A stretch of 37,240 nt of DNA, taken from assembly GCF_021474425.1 (NCBI RefSeq), contig NZ_JAKEIP010000064.1, positions 1-37,240 on the forward strand. Direction: 5' to 3'. Of the stretch, positions 24,975 to 33,912 are shown piece after piece (the stretch's first letter is position 1; each line of letters opens with the position of its first letter). The notes under the pieces were generated by a model. It saw only the letters and a program-made list of their open reading frames with translations. It had not been told where the DNA came from and searched no databases. The position numbers were made by a program, and so were the translations under genes. The DNA comes from Streptomyces muensis (lineage in GTDB: Bacteria > Actinomycetota > Actinomycetes > Streptomycetales > Streptomycetaceae).

Positions 24975-26540
24975 GTGGGCAAGCGGGAAGAGGTCGTCAG
25001 CAAGCTGCGGGGTGTGCCTGAGGAGGTGCCGTCCGTCGAGGAAGTACGCGCCATGCTGGCCGCCGACCCACAGTTAAAGTGCGTGGTCTGCTACGCGCGG
25101 ATCTCGTTCGACGGGCGGGTGAAAGACGCCCACGGGATCGAGGACCAGCACCGGGACATGACCGAGACCGCCCGCAGATTCGGGTGGTTGATCGTCTACC
25201 GCTACACGGACAATGACAAGAGCGCCAGCAAGGAGAGCGTCGTTCGCGACGACTTCGAGCAGCTGCTTGCCGACCTTGCGGCGGGGACGACGCCGGAGGG
25301 GTACCCGATCCATGGCGTCATGGCCATCAACGACGACCGGCTGTACCGGCGTCCGAGCGACTGGGAGCGGTACCTCAAGGCGTTCACCTCACACGAGGAC
25401 CGCGTCTACCACGACTCGAACGGCCTCCAGGACCTGTACGCCGAAGGGTTCGAGATCAAGGGACTTGTGGGAGTAGCCATGTCCCTCAGTGAGACGAGGA
25501 AGAAGCAGCGGAGGAGCCGCAACAGCCACCGCAGCCGGGCGATCCGTGGGCAGGCTGTATCGGCATGGCGTCCCTTCGGGTGGGAGGACGACAAGGTCAC
25601 GTTGCGTCAGAAGGAGGCGGATGCGATCCGGAAGGCCGTGCACGACGTGATCGCGGGCGCCTCCATTTCGGAGATCACGCGACGGTGGAAGGAGGCCGAG
25701 TTCATCACGAGCCGGGGCAATCCCTTCCAGTACCAGACGGTCAAGCAGGTACTGATGAATGCGCGGTTGTGCGGATACCGCGAGATCAAGGGTGAGCTTG
25801 TCCGCGACGGCGACGACCAGCCCATCGTGGGCGAGTGGGGCACGATCATCACTCCGAAGGAGTGGTTCGCGGTCACGGCCAAGATCCGGCAGCGGGGCGG
25901 CGGAACCGGGGTGCCACGTGGTGGCTTGGTCCACAAATACCTGCTGACCGGGATCATGCGGTGCGGCCATGTGCGGGAAGACGGCACGGTCTGCAACAAC
26001 AAGATGACCGGGGTGAAGGCGAACGACTGGCTCACGTACAAGCACGGCTACCTGTGCAAGAAGACCGTGGACGGCGGTTGCAACAAGACCTACAAGCGGG
26101 GCGACAAGACAGACAAAGCCATCGAGGAGCTGGTGATCGCGAAGCTGGAGCGCGATGCCGCCACCAAGGCCCAGGAAGTACCGGACTGGGACAAGGCCGA
26201 TGCGCTGGAACGCGCCGTGAAGAGCCGCAACGAGTTGGAGCGTCGTTGGCACGACGACGAGGACACGGACATCGACGATGAGACGTTCTTCCGCAACCTG
26301 CCGGTCCTCGAACGACGGATCAAGGAGCTGCACGCGGAACAGCGAGCACACGAGGCATTGAAGGCAGAGGCCGAGGAGGCCAAGGAAGACGTCAGGAAGT
26401 CATGGAAGGCGAAGACGCTCACGCAGAAGCGTGAGGCGATCAAGAAGGTGCTGAGCGCGGTGATCGCATTGCCGGGTGGCAAGGGCAACAAGGAGTTCGA
26501 CCCCGAACTCCTCAAGCCCGTTTGGCGGACTTCCGGATGA
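24975..26540 (+). CDS. int: Large serine recombinase, integrase (521 aa)
   Basis: Catalyses site-specific integration at thiC. The catalytic domain begins VVCYARIS, with the nucleophile Ser at 44 and Arg at 42. It continues with QHRDMTETARRFGW and MAINDDRLYRRPSDWERYL, carrying further active-site Arg. The recombinase domain includes AWRPFGWEDD and ITRRWKEAEFITSRG. A zinc ribbon has four Cys (CGHVREDGTVC, then LCKKTVDGGC), followed by a coiled coil around residues 400-480. GTG at 24975 follows GAGGGGAAG. Leu34 is a TTA codon (25074-25076), so translation should depend on bldA tRNA. It sits directly beside attL, as usual. The 3' end overlaps the convergent 64-aa gene by 29 nt. Confidence 0.96.
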   Translation: MGKREEVVSKLRGVPEEVPSVEEVRAMLAADPQLKCVVCYARISFDGRVKDAHGIEDQHRDMTETARRFGWLIVYRYTDNDKSASKESVVRDDFEQLLADLAAGTTPEGYPIHGVMAINDDRLYRRPSDWERYLKAFTSHEDRVYHDSNGLQDLYAEGFEIKGLVGVAMSLSETRKKQRRSRNSHRSRAIRGQAVSAWRPFGWEDDKVTLRQKEADAIRKAVHDVIAGASISEITRRWKEAEFITSRGNPFQYQTVKQVLMNARLCGYREIKGELVRDGDDQPIVGEWGTIITPKEWFAVTAKIRQRGGGTGVPRGGLVHKYLLTGIMRCGHVREDGTVCNNKMTGVKANDWLTYKHGYLCKKTVDGGCNKTYKRGDKTDKAIEELVIAKLERDAATKAQEVPDWDKADALERAVKSRNELERRWHDDEDTDIDDETFFRNLPVLERRIKELHAEQRAHEALKAEAEEAKEDVRKSWKAKTLTQKREAIKKVLSAVIALPGGKGNKEFDPELLKPVWRTSG

Positions 26541-26706
26541 GCTGAAGCCCGAGGATCTCCCCTACGCTCCGAAGCTGCCCGTCGGAGAGTGGGGGAGATT
26601 CGCTTAGCTGACGTTCGATCCATGCCTGTATAGCCGCGCTCTCCCTGTCCGCCTTGCTCAACTCCCTCGGGGGTTGGAAGTACCCTGCGCTTTCCTCACG
26701 AGGCAT
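26512..26706 (-). CDS. Small protein of the element (64 aa)
   Basis: Not recognised. It is hydrophilic and helical, starting MPREESAGYFQPP and including AAIQAWIERQLSES. The ATG overlaps the end of repSA by 11 nt, so it is translationally coupled to the replication gene. Small genes of this size between rep and int are usual in actinomycete elements. An excision factor or a recombination directionality factor is one possibility, by position only. Confidence 0.75.
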   Translation of the reverse strand: MPREESAGYFQPPRELSKADRESAAIQAWIERQLSESPPLSDGQLRSVGEILGLQLIRKSAKRA

Positions 26707-28141
26707 ACCGCCACCCCTCGGCGATCATCTCTCTTCTGATTTCTCGTAGGGTCGCGAGGTCTTCGGCGATGCCGACCGCGATGTCGGATTCGGCCGGGGA
26801 GTGCCCGGAGCCGACGTAGCGCCAGGCGGATTCGGTGGCCGTGTCTTTGTCCTCCAGGGCGAGGAGGCTGCCGCCGTTCTGGTGGTCCGCGCGGACCGTG
26901 CGCAGGGCGCCGTATGTGGTGGAGTACTGGCGGGATTTGGTGAGGACGTGGCCCCGGTAGCCGAGGGTGTGAGTCCAGGTGCGCAGGTTCAGCGCTTCCA
27001 GTTCGGGCAGGCCGCCCAGGCGCCAGCAGGTTGTCATGAGGGCGCGTAGGTGGGCGTTGACCGGGGCAAGGCGGATGCTGTCGAAGTCTTGGATGCGGTA
27101 GTCGATGCCGCCCGCGTCGCCGACGCTCTTGGAGACGTATTTCGCGACGTAGGCCGCAACGGCGCTGTCGATCACCGCTGTTGATTCGGTGAATGCGTCG
27201 CTGCGGATCGGGTGTACGTCGAGTTGTTCGCCCCACTTGATGCCCCGTTCACCGGTCGCCGGGGAATACGGGGTGTGCACCTCTACCTGTGCGGCAGCCG
27301 ACCGTACGGCGTCGGTGAGCAGGTCGGTGGTGGCCCACGGGGGCGGGGGCGAGGAAGGGCCATCGGGTCCGTCGATCCGGATCACCGCGTGAAAGTGGAC
27401 GGCGCCCCGTTTCTGGTATTCGGCGACCTTCGCGAACGAGACCGTAGCGTGTTCGCGCAGGCGGGTCTGAGTGATTCCTGCGGCGGTCGCCAGATGCCGC
27501 CGCAGCATGTGGCAGTAGCGGTTCCACAGGGCGCCGGCCGAGGCGTGCCACAGGGCGTGGCCGGGGTAGTCGTAGCAGTCCCGGCACAGCGGCTGGCCCA
27601 CCACGGAATCCGTGTCGGTGTGCTTGTGACCGCAGCCGAGGGGCCGCCCGTGTTCGCAGAGCCCGCGCTCCCGGCGGGGACGACAGACGGCGCCGTCGAC
27701 GGCACGGTGCACGGCGCCGAACGAGGGGGCGGTGAGGGTGACGAAGAGCCGGGGATGACGGCGGACGCCGTCCGCAACGCCCTTGCCGCCCAGGAGGCCG
27801 GAGCGGACCAGGTGGAAGGTGTCGCCCGCGTGCAGGTAGGAGCAGGGCTCGCAGCGGCTCTCTCGGCGGTTGCGGCAGCGCACCGGCATCCGGCCGCCAG
27901 GTTCATCGGCCGTGTCGTAGTGCCGCAGCACCTCACCTGTCACCGCGTCGTGGGTGGTGGTGTGTCCGGCGAGGTAGATGGGGTGGGCGCAGCCGCCGAT
28001 GGATTTGATCTGCTCCAGCCAGCGCGGGAAGCCCGGTTCGTGGACGAGCCGGATGAGGTCACGCTCGGTCGGCGAGAGAAGCCGCAGCCGCTCAGCCTCA
28101 CCAAGGACTGAACGCCGCGCCTCGGTCGACAGCGGATACAC
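26696..28141 (-). CDS. RepSA-type replication initiator (481 aa)
   Basis: Resembles the replication initiator of pSAM2-like elements, which replicate as rolling circles after excision. It has a Cys cluster RCRNRRESRCEPCSYLH near residue 95, another CEHGRPLGCGHKH and LCRDCYDYPGH, and a HUH-like motif QKRGAVHFHAVIRIDG near residue 250. Later Tyr-containing segments (VAAYVAKYVSKSVGD) may supply the nicking residue. The GTG at 28141 follows AAAGGGGG with a 6-nt spacer, so I prefer it to the upstream ATG at 28228. Expression is probably held by the GntR-family protein through the palindromes upstream. Confidence 0.88.
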   Translation of the reverse strand: MYPLSTEARRSVLGEAERLRLLSPTERDLIRLVHEPGFPRWLEQIKSIGGCAHPIYLAGHTTTHDAVTGEVLRHYDTADEPGGRMPVRCRNRRESRCEPCSYLHAGDTFHLVRSGLLGGKGVADGVRRHPRLFVTLTAPSFGAVHRAVDGAVCRPRRERGLCEHGRPLGCGHKHTDTDSVVGQPLCRDCYDYPGHALWHASAGALWNRYCHMLRRHLATAAGITQTRLREHATVSFAKVAEYQKRGAVHFHAVIRIDGPDGPSSPPPPWATTDLLTDAVRSAAAQVEVHTPYSPATGERGIKWGEQLDVHPIRSDAFTESTAVIDSAVAAYVAKYVSKSVGDAGGIDYRIQDFDSIRLAPVNAHLRALMTTCWRLGGLPELEALNLRTWTHTLGYRGHVLTKSRQYSTTYGALRTVRADHQNGGSLLALEDKDTATESAWRYVGSGHSPAESDIAVGIAEDLATLREIRREMIAEGWRYAS

Positions 28142-28193
28142 GGGCAACCCCCTTTCACGAGGAACAGGCACAACAGCCACCAATCCACCCCAG

Positions 28194-28313
28194 CCACTCA
28201 TCCGGATAAGTTGGGCGATCATCGTCACCTGGCCATTGAATTCAGGTCAACCACTTATCCGGATGAGTTGGAGATGATGGGACAGAGGGTCAGCCACTTA
28301 TCCTCATGAGTGG
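28194..28313. promoter_or_regulatory. Three palindromic operators between repSA and the GntR gene
   Basis: Copies at 28194-28214, 28251-28271 and 28294-28313 share the 16-bp near-palindrome ACTYATCCGGATRAGT (third copy has TC for GG in the centre) flanked by CCA and TGG. They occupy the divergent promoter region, so the adjacent GntR regulator is the obvious ligand, repressing itself and repSA, as KorSA does in pSAM2. The region could also include the element's origin. Confidence 0.85.
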
Positions 28314-28381
28314 TCACCCCGCCTGCCCCATCGGTCACCGAACAGGCAACGCGGCCCCCCACCCTCAGAAGGGCACGAGCC

Positions 28382-29185
28382 ATGGCAGTCCGAGAGCACA
28401 TCGAACGCGCGCCGGCCATGTACATGCAGGTCGCCCAGCGCATCGCCGACGACATTCGGCGAGGGCGCTACCAGCCGGGCGAGTTGCTGCCGTCCGAGGC
28501 TCAGATGGTGGCGATGTACGGGATCGGCAAGCACACCGCGCGCTCCGCCGTCGCCGAGCTGCGCCGCATGGGACTGGTCGAGTCCCAGCAGGGCAGGGGC
28601 AGCGTCGTGCTGCCGTCCGCAGGAGTCCTGCCCACCACCCGTGTGGATCGATCCATCTTCCGTACGGCGAAGGGGAGTTGGAGCCTGCCGGAGACGATCG
28701 AGGCGGAGGCGCCCGCCGTCAGCAGGACCACACTGGACGGACCCCCGGCACTGCTCTTGGGCCAGCAGGACCAGGACGCCATCAGCGTGGACCGCATGCT
28801 GCACGACCCGGCCACCGGCGCCCGCATGGCCCACCGTGTTCTGATCCCGCTCGCCACGGCCGCCGACGTGCCCGCACTCGCCGAGCAGCCCGACGCCGAA
28901 GTCAGCGCCCTGTACCAACAGCTTGCCGACGCCGGACTCAGCCTTGCGTTCACCGAGCACGTCACCGCCCGCACCCCCTACCCCGACGAGCGCACCGCGT
29001 TGGGACTCAGCGACGCCAGCCCCCTACTGATCACCTACCGCGTGACCGCCGACGCGGACCAGGAGCGCCCGCTGTTGTGTGAGGAGTTGAAGGCCCCCGC
29101 CGCCGCCTGCCAGTTCGCCTACCCCGTGACGCCGACGAAGGCAGCCTCCCAGCACACCAGCCGCCGCCGATCCCGATCGGAGTAA
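28382..29185 (+). CDS. GntR family regulator with UTRA domain, KorSA-like (267 aa)
   Basis: The N-terminal winged helix reads MYMQVAQRIADDIRRGRYQP, then GELLPSEAQMVAMYGIGKHT and RSAVAELRRMGLVESQQGRG, standard for the HutC subgroup. Residues about 110-250 form a UTRA ligand domain (QDAISVDRMLHD, AHRVLIPL, ITYRVTADADQERPLLCEEL). The ATG at 28382 after AGAAGGG is preferred; the earlier in-frame GTG at 28310 falls inside the third operator. In pSAM2 the corresponding KorSA represses the activator of replication and transfer. Here it probably governs repSA through the three palindromes. Confidence 0.9.
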   Translation: MAVREHIERAPAMYMQVAQRIADDIRRGRYQPGELLPSEAQMVAMYGIGKHTARSAVAELRRMGLVESQQGRGSVVLPSAGVLPTTRVDRSIFRTAKGSWSLPETIEAEAPAVSRTTLDGPPALLLGQQDQDAISVDRMLHDPATGARMAHRVLIPLATAADVPALAEQPDAEVSALYQQLADAGLSLAFTEHVTARTPYPDERTALGLSDASPLLITYRVTADADQERPLLCEELKAPAAACQFAYPVTPTKAASQHTSRRRSRSE

Positions 29186-29205
29186 GTTCTCTTTACTTGT
29201 TCCAG

Positions 29206-29226
29206 GGCGCGCGCTCCGCGCGCGCC
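29206..29226. terminator. Hairpin after the GntR gene, within a ~530-bp gene-free stretch
   Basis: GGCGCGCGC-TCC-GCGCGCGCC is a perfect 9-bp hairpin 20 bp past the stop, followed by GGCGGC/GCCGCC and other small inverted repeats up to about 29280. The whole interval 29186-29716 has only unconvincing open frames. A transfer gene would be expected here in a complete AICE; none is seen. Confidence 0.65.
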
Positions 29227-29716
29227 GGGCGGCTCTGGCCGCCTCGGCCGGGCATGCGGCCTTCGGCCGGTCCCGTCCGGACGGCCAGCCGCCCAACACA
29301 CTCCGACCCGCACCCGGCCAAGCAGAGAAGCCCTCCGCCGAATCGTCGTCGGGGAGGCTCGGTTGTCTGCACTGTCGATCACCGGTAGGTGAGCTGCACG
29401 ACCGACGAGGCCCGCACTCCACCCAGCAGGGCGCCCGCTCCGCTCGCTCACACGGTTGGTTCAGGAGGGGTGCCAGCGCCGCTCACGATGGCACACAGCA
29501 CTGTGACGAACCCGGTTGAGGCCGGTGGTACCAGGGACGCTACAGCGCGCCCCTGGACCCCGCCCAGGCGTGGCAACTTCACGCGCGAATGCGGGTTTCG
29601 TCGTGGTCCATGTCCGTGCGCGCGTGAGGTCACCACGCACGTGACCAGCACCTTTCCCCCGTCAAGGGGTACTGATCCGGCCTCTCTCCGTGCGCCGGCC
29701 GCCCCGCCTAGGGCGA

Positions 29717-30127
29717 CTACTGCCGCTTCCTGGTAAGCCACGCGAGCAATCCGGCGTTCTCCGCCAGGAACCTGCGGCGGTACGCCTCCACCTTGGGGTC
29801 ACTCACGTTCCATGAGTGTTCGTGAGGGTGGTCCAGGTAGAGATAGCACGCGTCGCCGTCCGGTCCGCCCTCAATCTCACAGTGCGTCAGCGACTCGAAC
29901 CGTATCGCGCCGTCCGGCGTCCAGCGCGCCCACAACGCTTCTGTCGGCTTGTGCTCCCAGTCCCACACGAAAGCGGCGTGTTCACCCTCATGCCAGAGAC
30001 CGAGTTCGCACCGGACCATGTCGGGGGCGTCGTTAAGGGCATAGCTGGTGACACGGCCCTGTCCGGCGAGGATAGCGAAGGTCAGATCGGTGATCGGCAC
30101 TTCGGCCGTGGCCGTGCACTGTCGCAT
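29717..30127 (-). CDS. Hypothetical protein, third of a coupled trio (136 aa)
   Basis: Function unknown. Notable is a segment CELGLWHEGEHAAFVWDW near residue 40, a C-x5-H-x3-H pattern of the kind seen in many short actinobacterial proteins and perhaps metal-binding. A second Cys/His-rich portion, CEIEGGPDGDACYLYLDHPH, follows. There is no membrane segment. ATG at 30127 overlaps the preceding stop as TGATG, so translation is coupled to the 93-aa gene. The start is well fixed by this overlap. Confidence 0.78.
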   Translation of the reverse strand: MRQCTATAEVPITDLTFAILAGQGRVTSYALNDAPDMVRCELGLWHEGEHAAFVWDWEHKPTEALWARWTPDGAIRFESLTHCEIEGGPDGDACYLYLDHPHEHSWNVSDPKVEAYRRRFLAENAGLLAWLTRKRQ

Positions 30128-30408
30128 CAGCCGTCTCGCATCACGCGGGCGTGATCGGCCACGACAACGCCGTCCGGGGCCATCCGGACGTGCGCAGGTG
30201 ACGCCATCAGATGCGCCGCGACCCTCTGCACCACATCAGCGTTCCACGTCCCCATGGCCACCATCGGACGGCCGTCCGGCGCCACACGCGGAACCAGCCA
30301 GCCAAGATCCCGCCTCGGCATCCCGATCGCCAGCAAGGCTTGGACCAACGCCTCATGCGCGTCAGCAGCAGCCTTCTTGCTGCTCCTGTAGACCTCCATC
30401 GGGATCAC
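30127..30408 (-). CDS. Hypothetical protein, second of a coupled trio (93 aa)
   Basis: Unknown family. It is predominantly helical: YRSSKKAAADAHEALVQALL, then GWLVPRVAPDGRPMVAMG and VVQRVAAHLMA. No Cys motif and no membrane segment. GTG at 30408 has AAGGAGGAGG just before it and overlaps the upstream stop as GTGA; ATG at 30399 is an alternative nine bases on. It lies between the zinc-ribbon gene and the 136-aa gene, overlapping both, so the three products are probably made together. Confidence 0.75.
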   Translation of the reverse strand: MIPMEVYRSSKKAAADAHEALVQALLAIGMPRRDLGWLVPRVAPDGRPMVAMGTWNADVVQRVAAHLMASPAHVRMAPDGVVVADHARVMRDG

Positions 30409-30599
30409 CGCCCCTCCTCCTTCGGGGCGCACGCCGTGTGCCAGTAGGCCACGACCGGAGACGAGCCCCGGCAGGACAGCATCCCCCGGCGACAACTCTC
30501 CAGGCTCTTGATCGACTTCCCGCACGCCGGGCACGTCTCGCCCTTGGGCGCGTACGTCGTGTACTCCCACTGCCTGCCGTCGGTGTCCGTCTTGGTCAT
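30405..30599 (-). CDS. Small zinc-ribbon-like protein, first of a coupled trio (64 aa)
   Basis: Contains CPACGKSIKSLESCRRGMLS (one CxxC and a further Cys) and later WHTAC. These could form a single zinc site. The start is ATG at 30599 with ACGGAG upstream; the in-frame ATG at 30644 would place 15 more residues across the divergent promoter. First gene of the minus-strand operon that diverges from the XRE regulator, whose operator is probably at 30664-30685 and could control this operon as well. Confidence 0.75.
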   Translation of the reverse strand: MTKTDTDGRQWEYTTYAPKGETCPACGKSIKSLESCRRGMLSCRGSSPVVAYWHTACAPKEEGR

Positions 30600-30663
30600 G
30601 CGCTCACTCCGTTTCGGTGCCTGTCTGTGAGCAGACCAACACAAGAGCCCTCAGGTTTGCTGT

Positions 30664-30685
30664 ACTTGAATCGCAATGTTCAAGT
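30664..30685. promoter_or_regulatory. Inverted repeat operator between the trio and the XRE gene
   Basis: ACTTGAA-TCGCAATG-TTCAAGT has perfect 7-bp arms and sits in the divergent promoter region. An extra CACTTG half-site occurs at about 30702. ACTTG/CAAGT arms are plausible for an XRE regulator controlling itself. Confidence 0.7.
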
Positions 30686-30736
30686 GCCGCTAGCTACAAC
30701 ACACTTGGTCAGAGGGCTAATCGAGAGGTCAAGCAC

Positions 30737-31561
30737 ATGAGTGAGGCATCAGAACCCGAGAACTTGAATCCGCTCAAGAGCTTCGGGCTCGACGTCCGCG
30801 AGGTACGCACGTCGCACGCCATGAGCCAGAAGGGGTTAGGGCAGGCTACGGGCTACTCCGAGAGCTACGTCAGCAAGGTAGAGAAGGGCTCAGTCGTGCC
30901 GAGCGAGCGGTTCGCCAACGGCTGTGACCGGACCTTCAGGACGGGCAATCTGTTCACTCGCCAGCTTGAGCGGCTGCTCAAGGGGGATCACCCTTCTTGG
31001 TTCGAGCCCTATCTAGACCTGGAGCGACGGGCGTCCCAGATCCTCGACTACTCAAACGCCCTGGTGATGGGGATGTTGCAGACTCACGCCTACGCGACGG
31101 CAGTCTTCCGGGCATCGCACCCCCGCTTGAACCCCGACTCGATCAAAGGGAAGGTTGAGACGCGCATGCGTCGGCGAGACGTGATGGAACGGGAAGCCCC
31201 TCCCCTGCTGTGGGTGGTCCTGCACGAGACGGTCTTGCGCACCGTCGTAGGCGGCCCGGAGGTCATGCGGGGCCAGCTACGCAGCCTCCTGGCCGACGCC
31301 AAGTCACCGCACGTCACGGTCCAAGTGCTTCCGTTCAAGGCAGGTGCCCCGGCTTCCGGCCTGACGTTTAATCTGTTCACACCACAAGGTGGCGGCCCAA
31401 CCGCCATGTACTCAGAGGCTCGTGGACTGGGGTATGTGAGCGACTCGGTAACCGCCGTGGCGGAAGCGCAAACCGCGTACGACCACATCAGAGCGGCGGC
31501 ATTGTCGCCGGATGACTCACTGATCATGATCCGCGAAACCATGGAGGGATACACCTCATGA
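30737..31561 (+). CDS. XRE family regulator with DUF5753 domain, WhiJ-like (274 aa)
   Basis: An N-terminal helix-turn-helix (FGLDVREVRTSHAMSQKGLG, then QATGYSESYVSKVEKGSVVP) is followed by the DUF5753 effector region (LVMGMLQTHAYATAVFRA through DSLIMIRETM). Hundreds of such regulators exist in streptomycetes, usually beside a DUF397 gene; WhiJ is the known case, influencing development. ATG at 30737 follows GAGAGG. Leu34 is TTA (30836-30838), so translation should need bldA tRNA. The stop overlaps the DUF397 start as ATGA. Confidence 0.92.
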   Translation: MSEASEPENLNPLKSFGLDVREVRTSHAMSQKGLGQATGYSESYVSKVEKGSVVPSERFANGCDRTFRTGNLFTRQLERLLKGDHPSWFEPYLDLERRASQILDYSNALVMGMLQTHAYATAVFRASHPRLNPDSIKGKVETRMRRRDVMEREAPPLLWVVLHETVLRTVVGGPEVMRGQLRSLLADAKSPHVTVQVLPFKAGAPASGLTFNLFTPQGGGPTAMYSEARGLGYVSDSVTAVAEAQTAYDHIRAAALSPDDSLIMIRETMEGYTS

Positions 31562-31779
31562 GCAGCATCGACCCGACCGGCGCGGAGTGGGTCAAGTCCA
31601 GCTACAGCGACGGCCAGGGCGGACAGTGCGTCGAGTGGTTGCCGTCGCACGCGATGACTCACGGTGTCGTCCCCGTGAGGGACAGCAAGAACCCGCACGG
31701 CCTCACTCTCACGTTCTCCGGGGACGGCTGGTCATCCTTCGTCTCCTCGATCAGGGGCGAAGAGTTCCCCACCATCTGA
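31558..31779 (+). CDS. DUF397 family protein (73 aa)
   Basis: The typical DUF397 opening GAEWVKSSYSDGQGGQCVEW is present, then VPVRDSKNPHGLTLTFSGDG and WSSFVSSIRG. Length is typical. The start overlaps the XRE stop by 4 nt (ATGA), so the two are co-translated. Products of this kind act with their HTH partners, probably by direct binding, in control of development and secondary metabolism. Ends at a hairpin terminator. Confidence 0.93.
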   Translation: MSSIDPTGAEWVKSSYSDGQGGQCVEWLPSHAMTHGVVPVRDSKNPHGLTLTFSGDGWSSFVSSIRGEEFPTI

Positions 31780-31784
31780 CCTCC

Positions 31785-31836
31785 CATGAAGGCGGCCGTC
31801 TCCTGTCAAGAAGCCAGAGAGGCGGCCGTCTTCATG
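31785..31836. terminator. Element-borne terminator between DUF397 and thiC
   Basis: The arms beginning CATGAAGGCGGCCGTCTC (31785-31802) and ending GAGGCGGCCGTCTTCATG (31819-31836) pair over 18 bp with two G-U or mismatched positions. It lies between convergent genes and can serve both, replacing the native thiC terminator at 24617-24712. Confidence 0.8.
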
Positions 31837-31856
31837 TCCATCGAGTAGCTGGTGCG

Positions 31857-33659
<1,803 letters not shown>

Positions 33660-33667
33660 AAGACCTA

Positions 33668-33834
33668 CTCCCTACGCCGGCATTACCCGGTAACAGGTTC
33701 GGCGGTCGACGCAGCGGCTTCCGTCTGCCGACGTTTCGTGGGGAACGTCACTCTCTGCGGATGACGTTCCACGTGAAACATCGCTGGGACGGAGGTCAGC
33801 GCCCTCTCAGCCCGGTGCTCCGAGCTCCCGCGTG
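33668..33834 (-). ncRNA. TPP riboswitch of thiC, with enlarged P3 arm
   Basis: The minus strand carries the conserved THI-box blocks in order: CGGGAGC, GGGCTGAGAGGG, then GACCGCCGAACCTG and CGGGTAATGCCGGCGTAGGGA. Usual length is about 100-110 nt; here the P3 region is expanded to a total of 167 nt by a long hairpin (33733-33779, 15 of 18 arm bases pairing). GGGAG at the aptamer's 3' end also forms the thiC ribosome binding site, so TPP binding should block translation directly. Confidence 0.93.
33766..33779. promoter_or_regulatory. parS-like site (13/14) inside the TPP riboswitch
   Basis: GTTCCACGTGAAAC differs from consensus parS at one base, the same variant as at 19309. It forms the 5' arm of the P3 extension hairpin in the riboswitch RNA. 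Confidence 0.7.
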
Positions 33835-33912
33835 TACAAAGGTGGCACCACGCTAGCGTCAATTCGGGCGCGGTGAACAGAGGGCCCCCGTCGTTCTTGC
33901 GATGATCGGTCG

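Noticed and set aside
25911..25924. CCACGTGG sequence in the integrase as a parS site
   Set aside because: Only the central hexamer fits; the flanks do not match.
29389..29741. Overlapping 115-aa (plus) and 97-aa (minus) frames in the element
   Set aside because: Low-complexity composition on both strands, with no start context.
31839..31848. CATCGAGTAG, resembling the attP core, as the real right end of the element
   Set aside because: It matches only 10 bp and lacks the arm symmetry; using it would leave the thiC 3' exchange unexplained.
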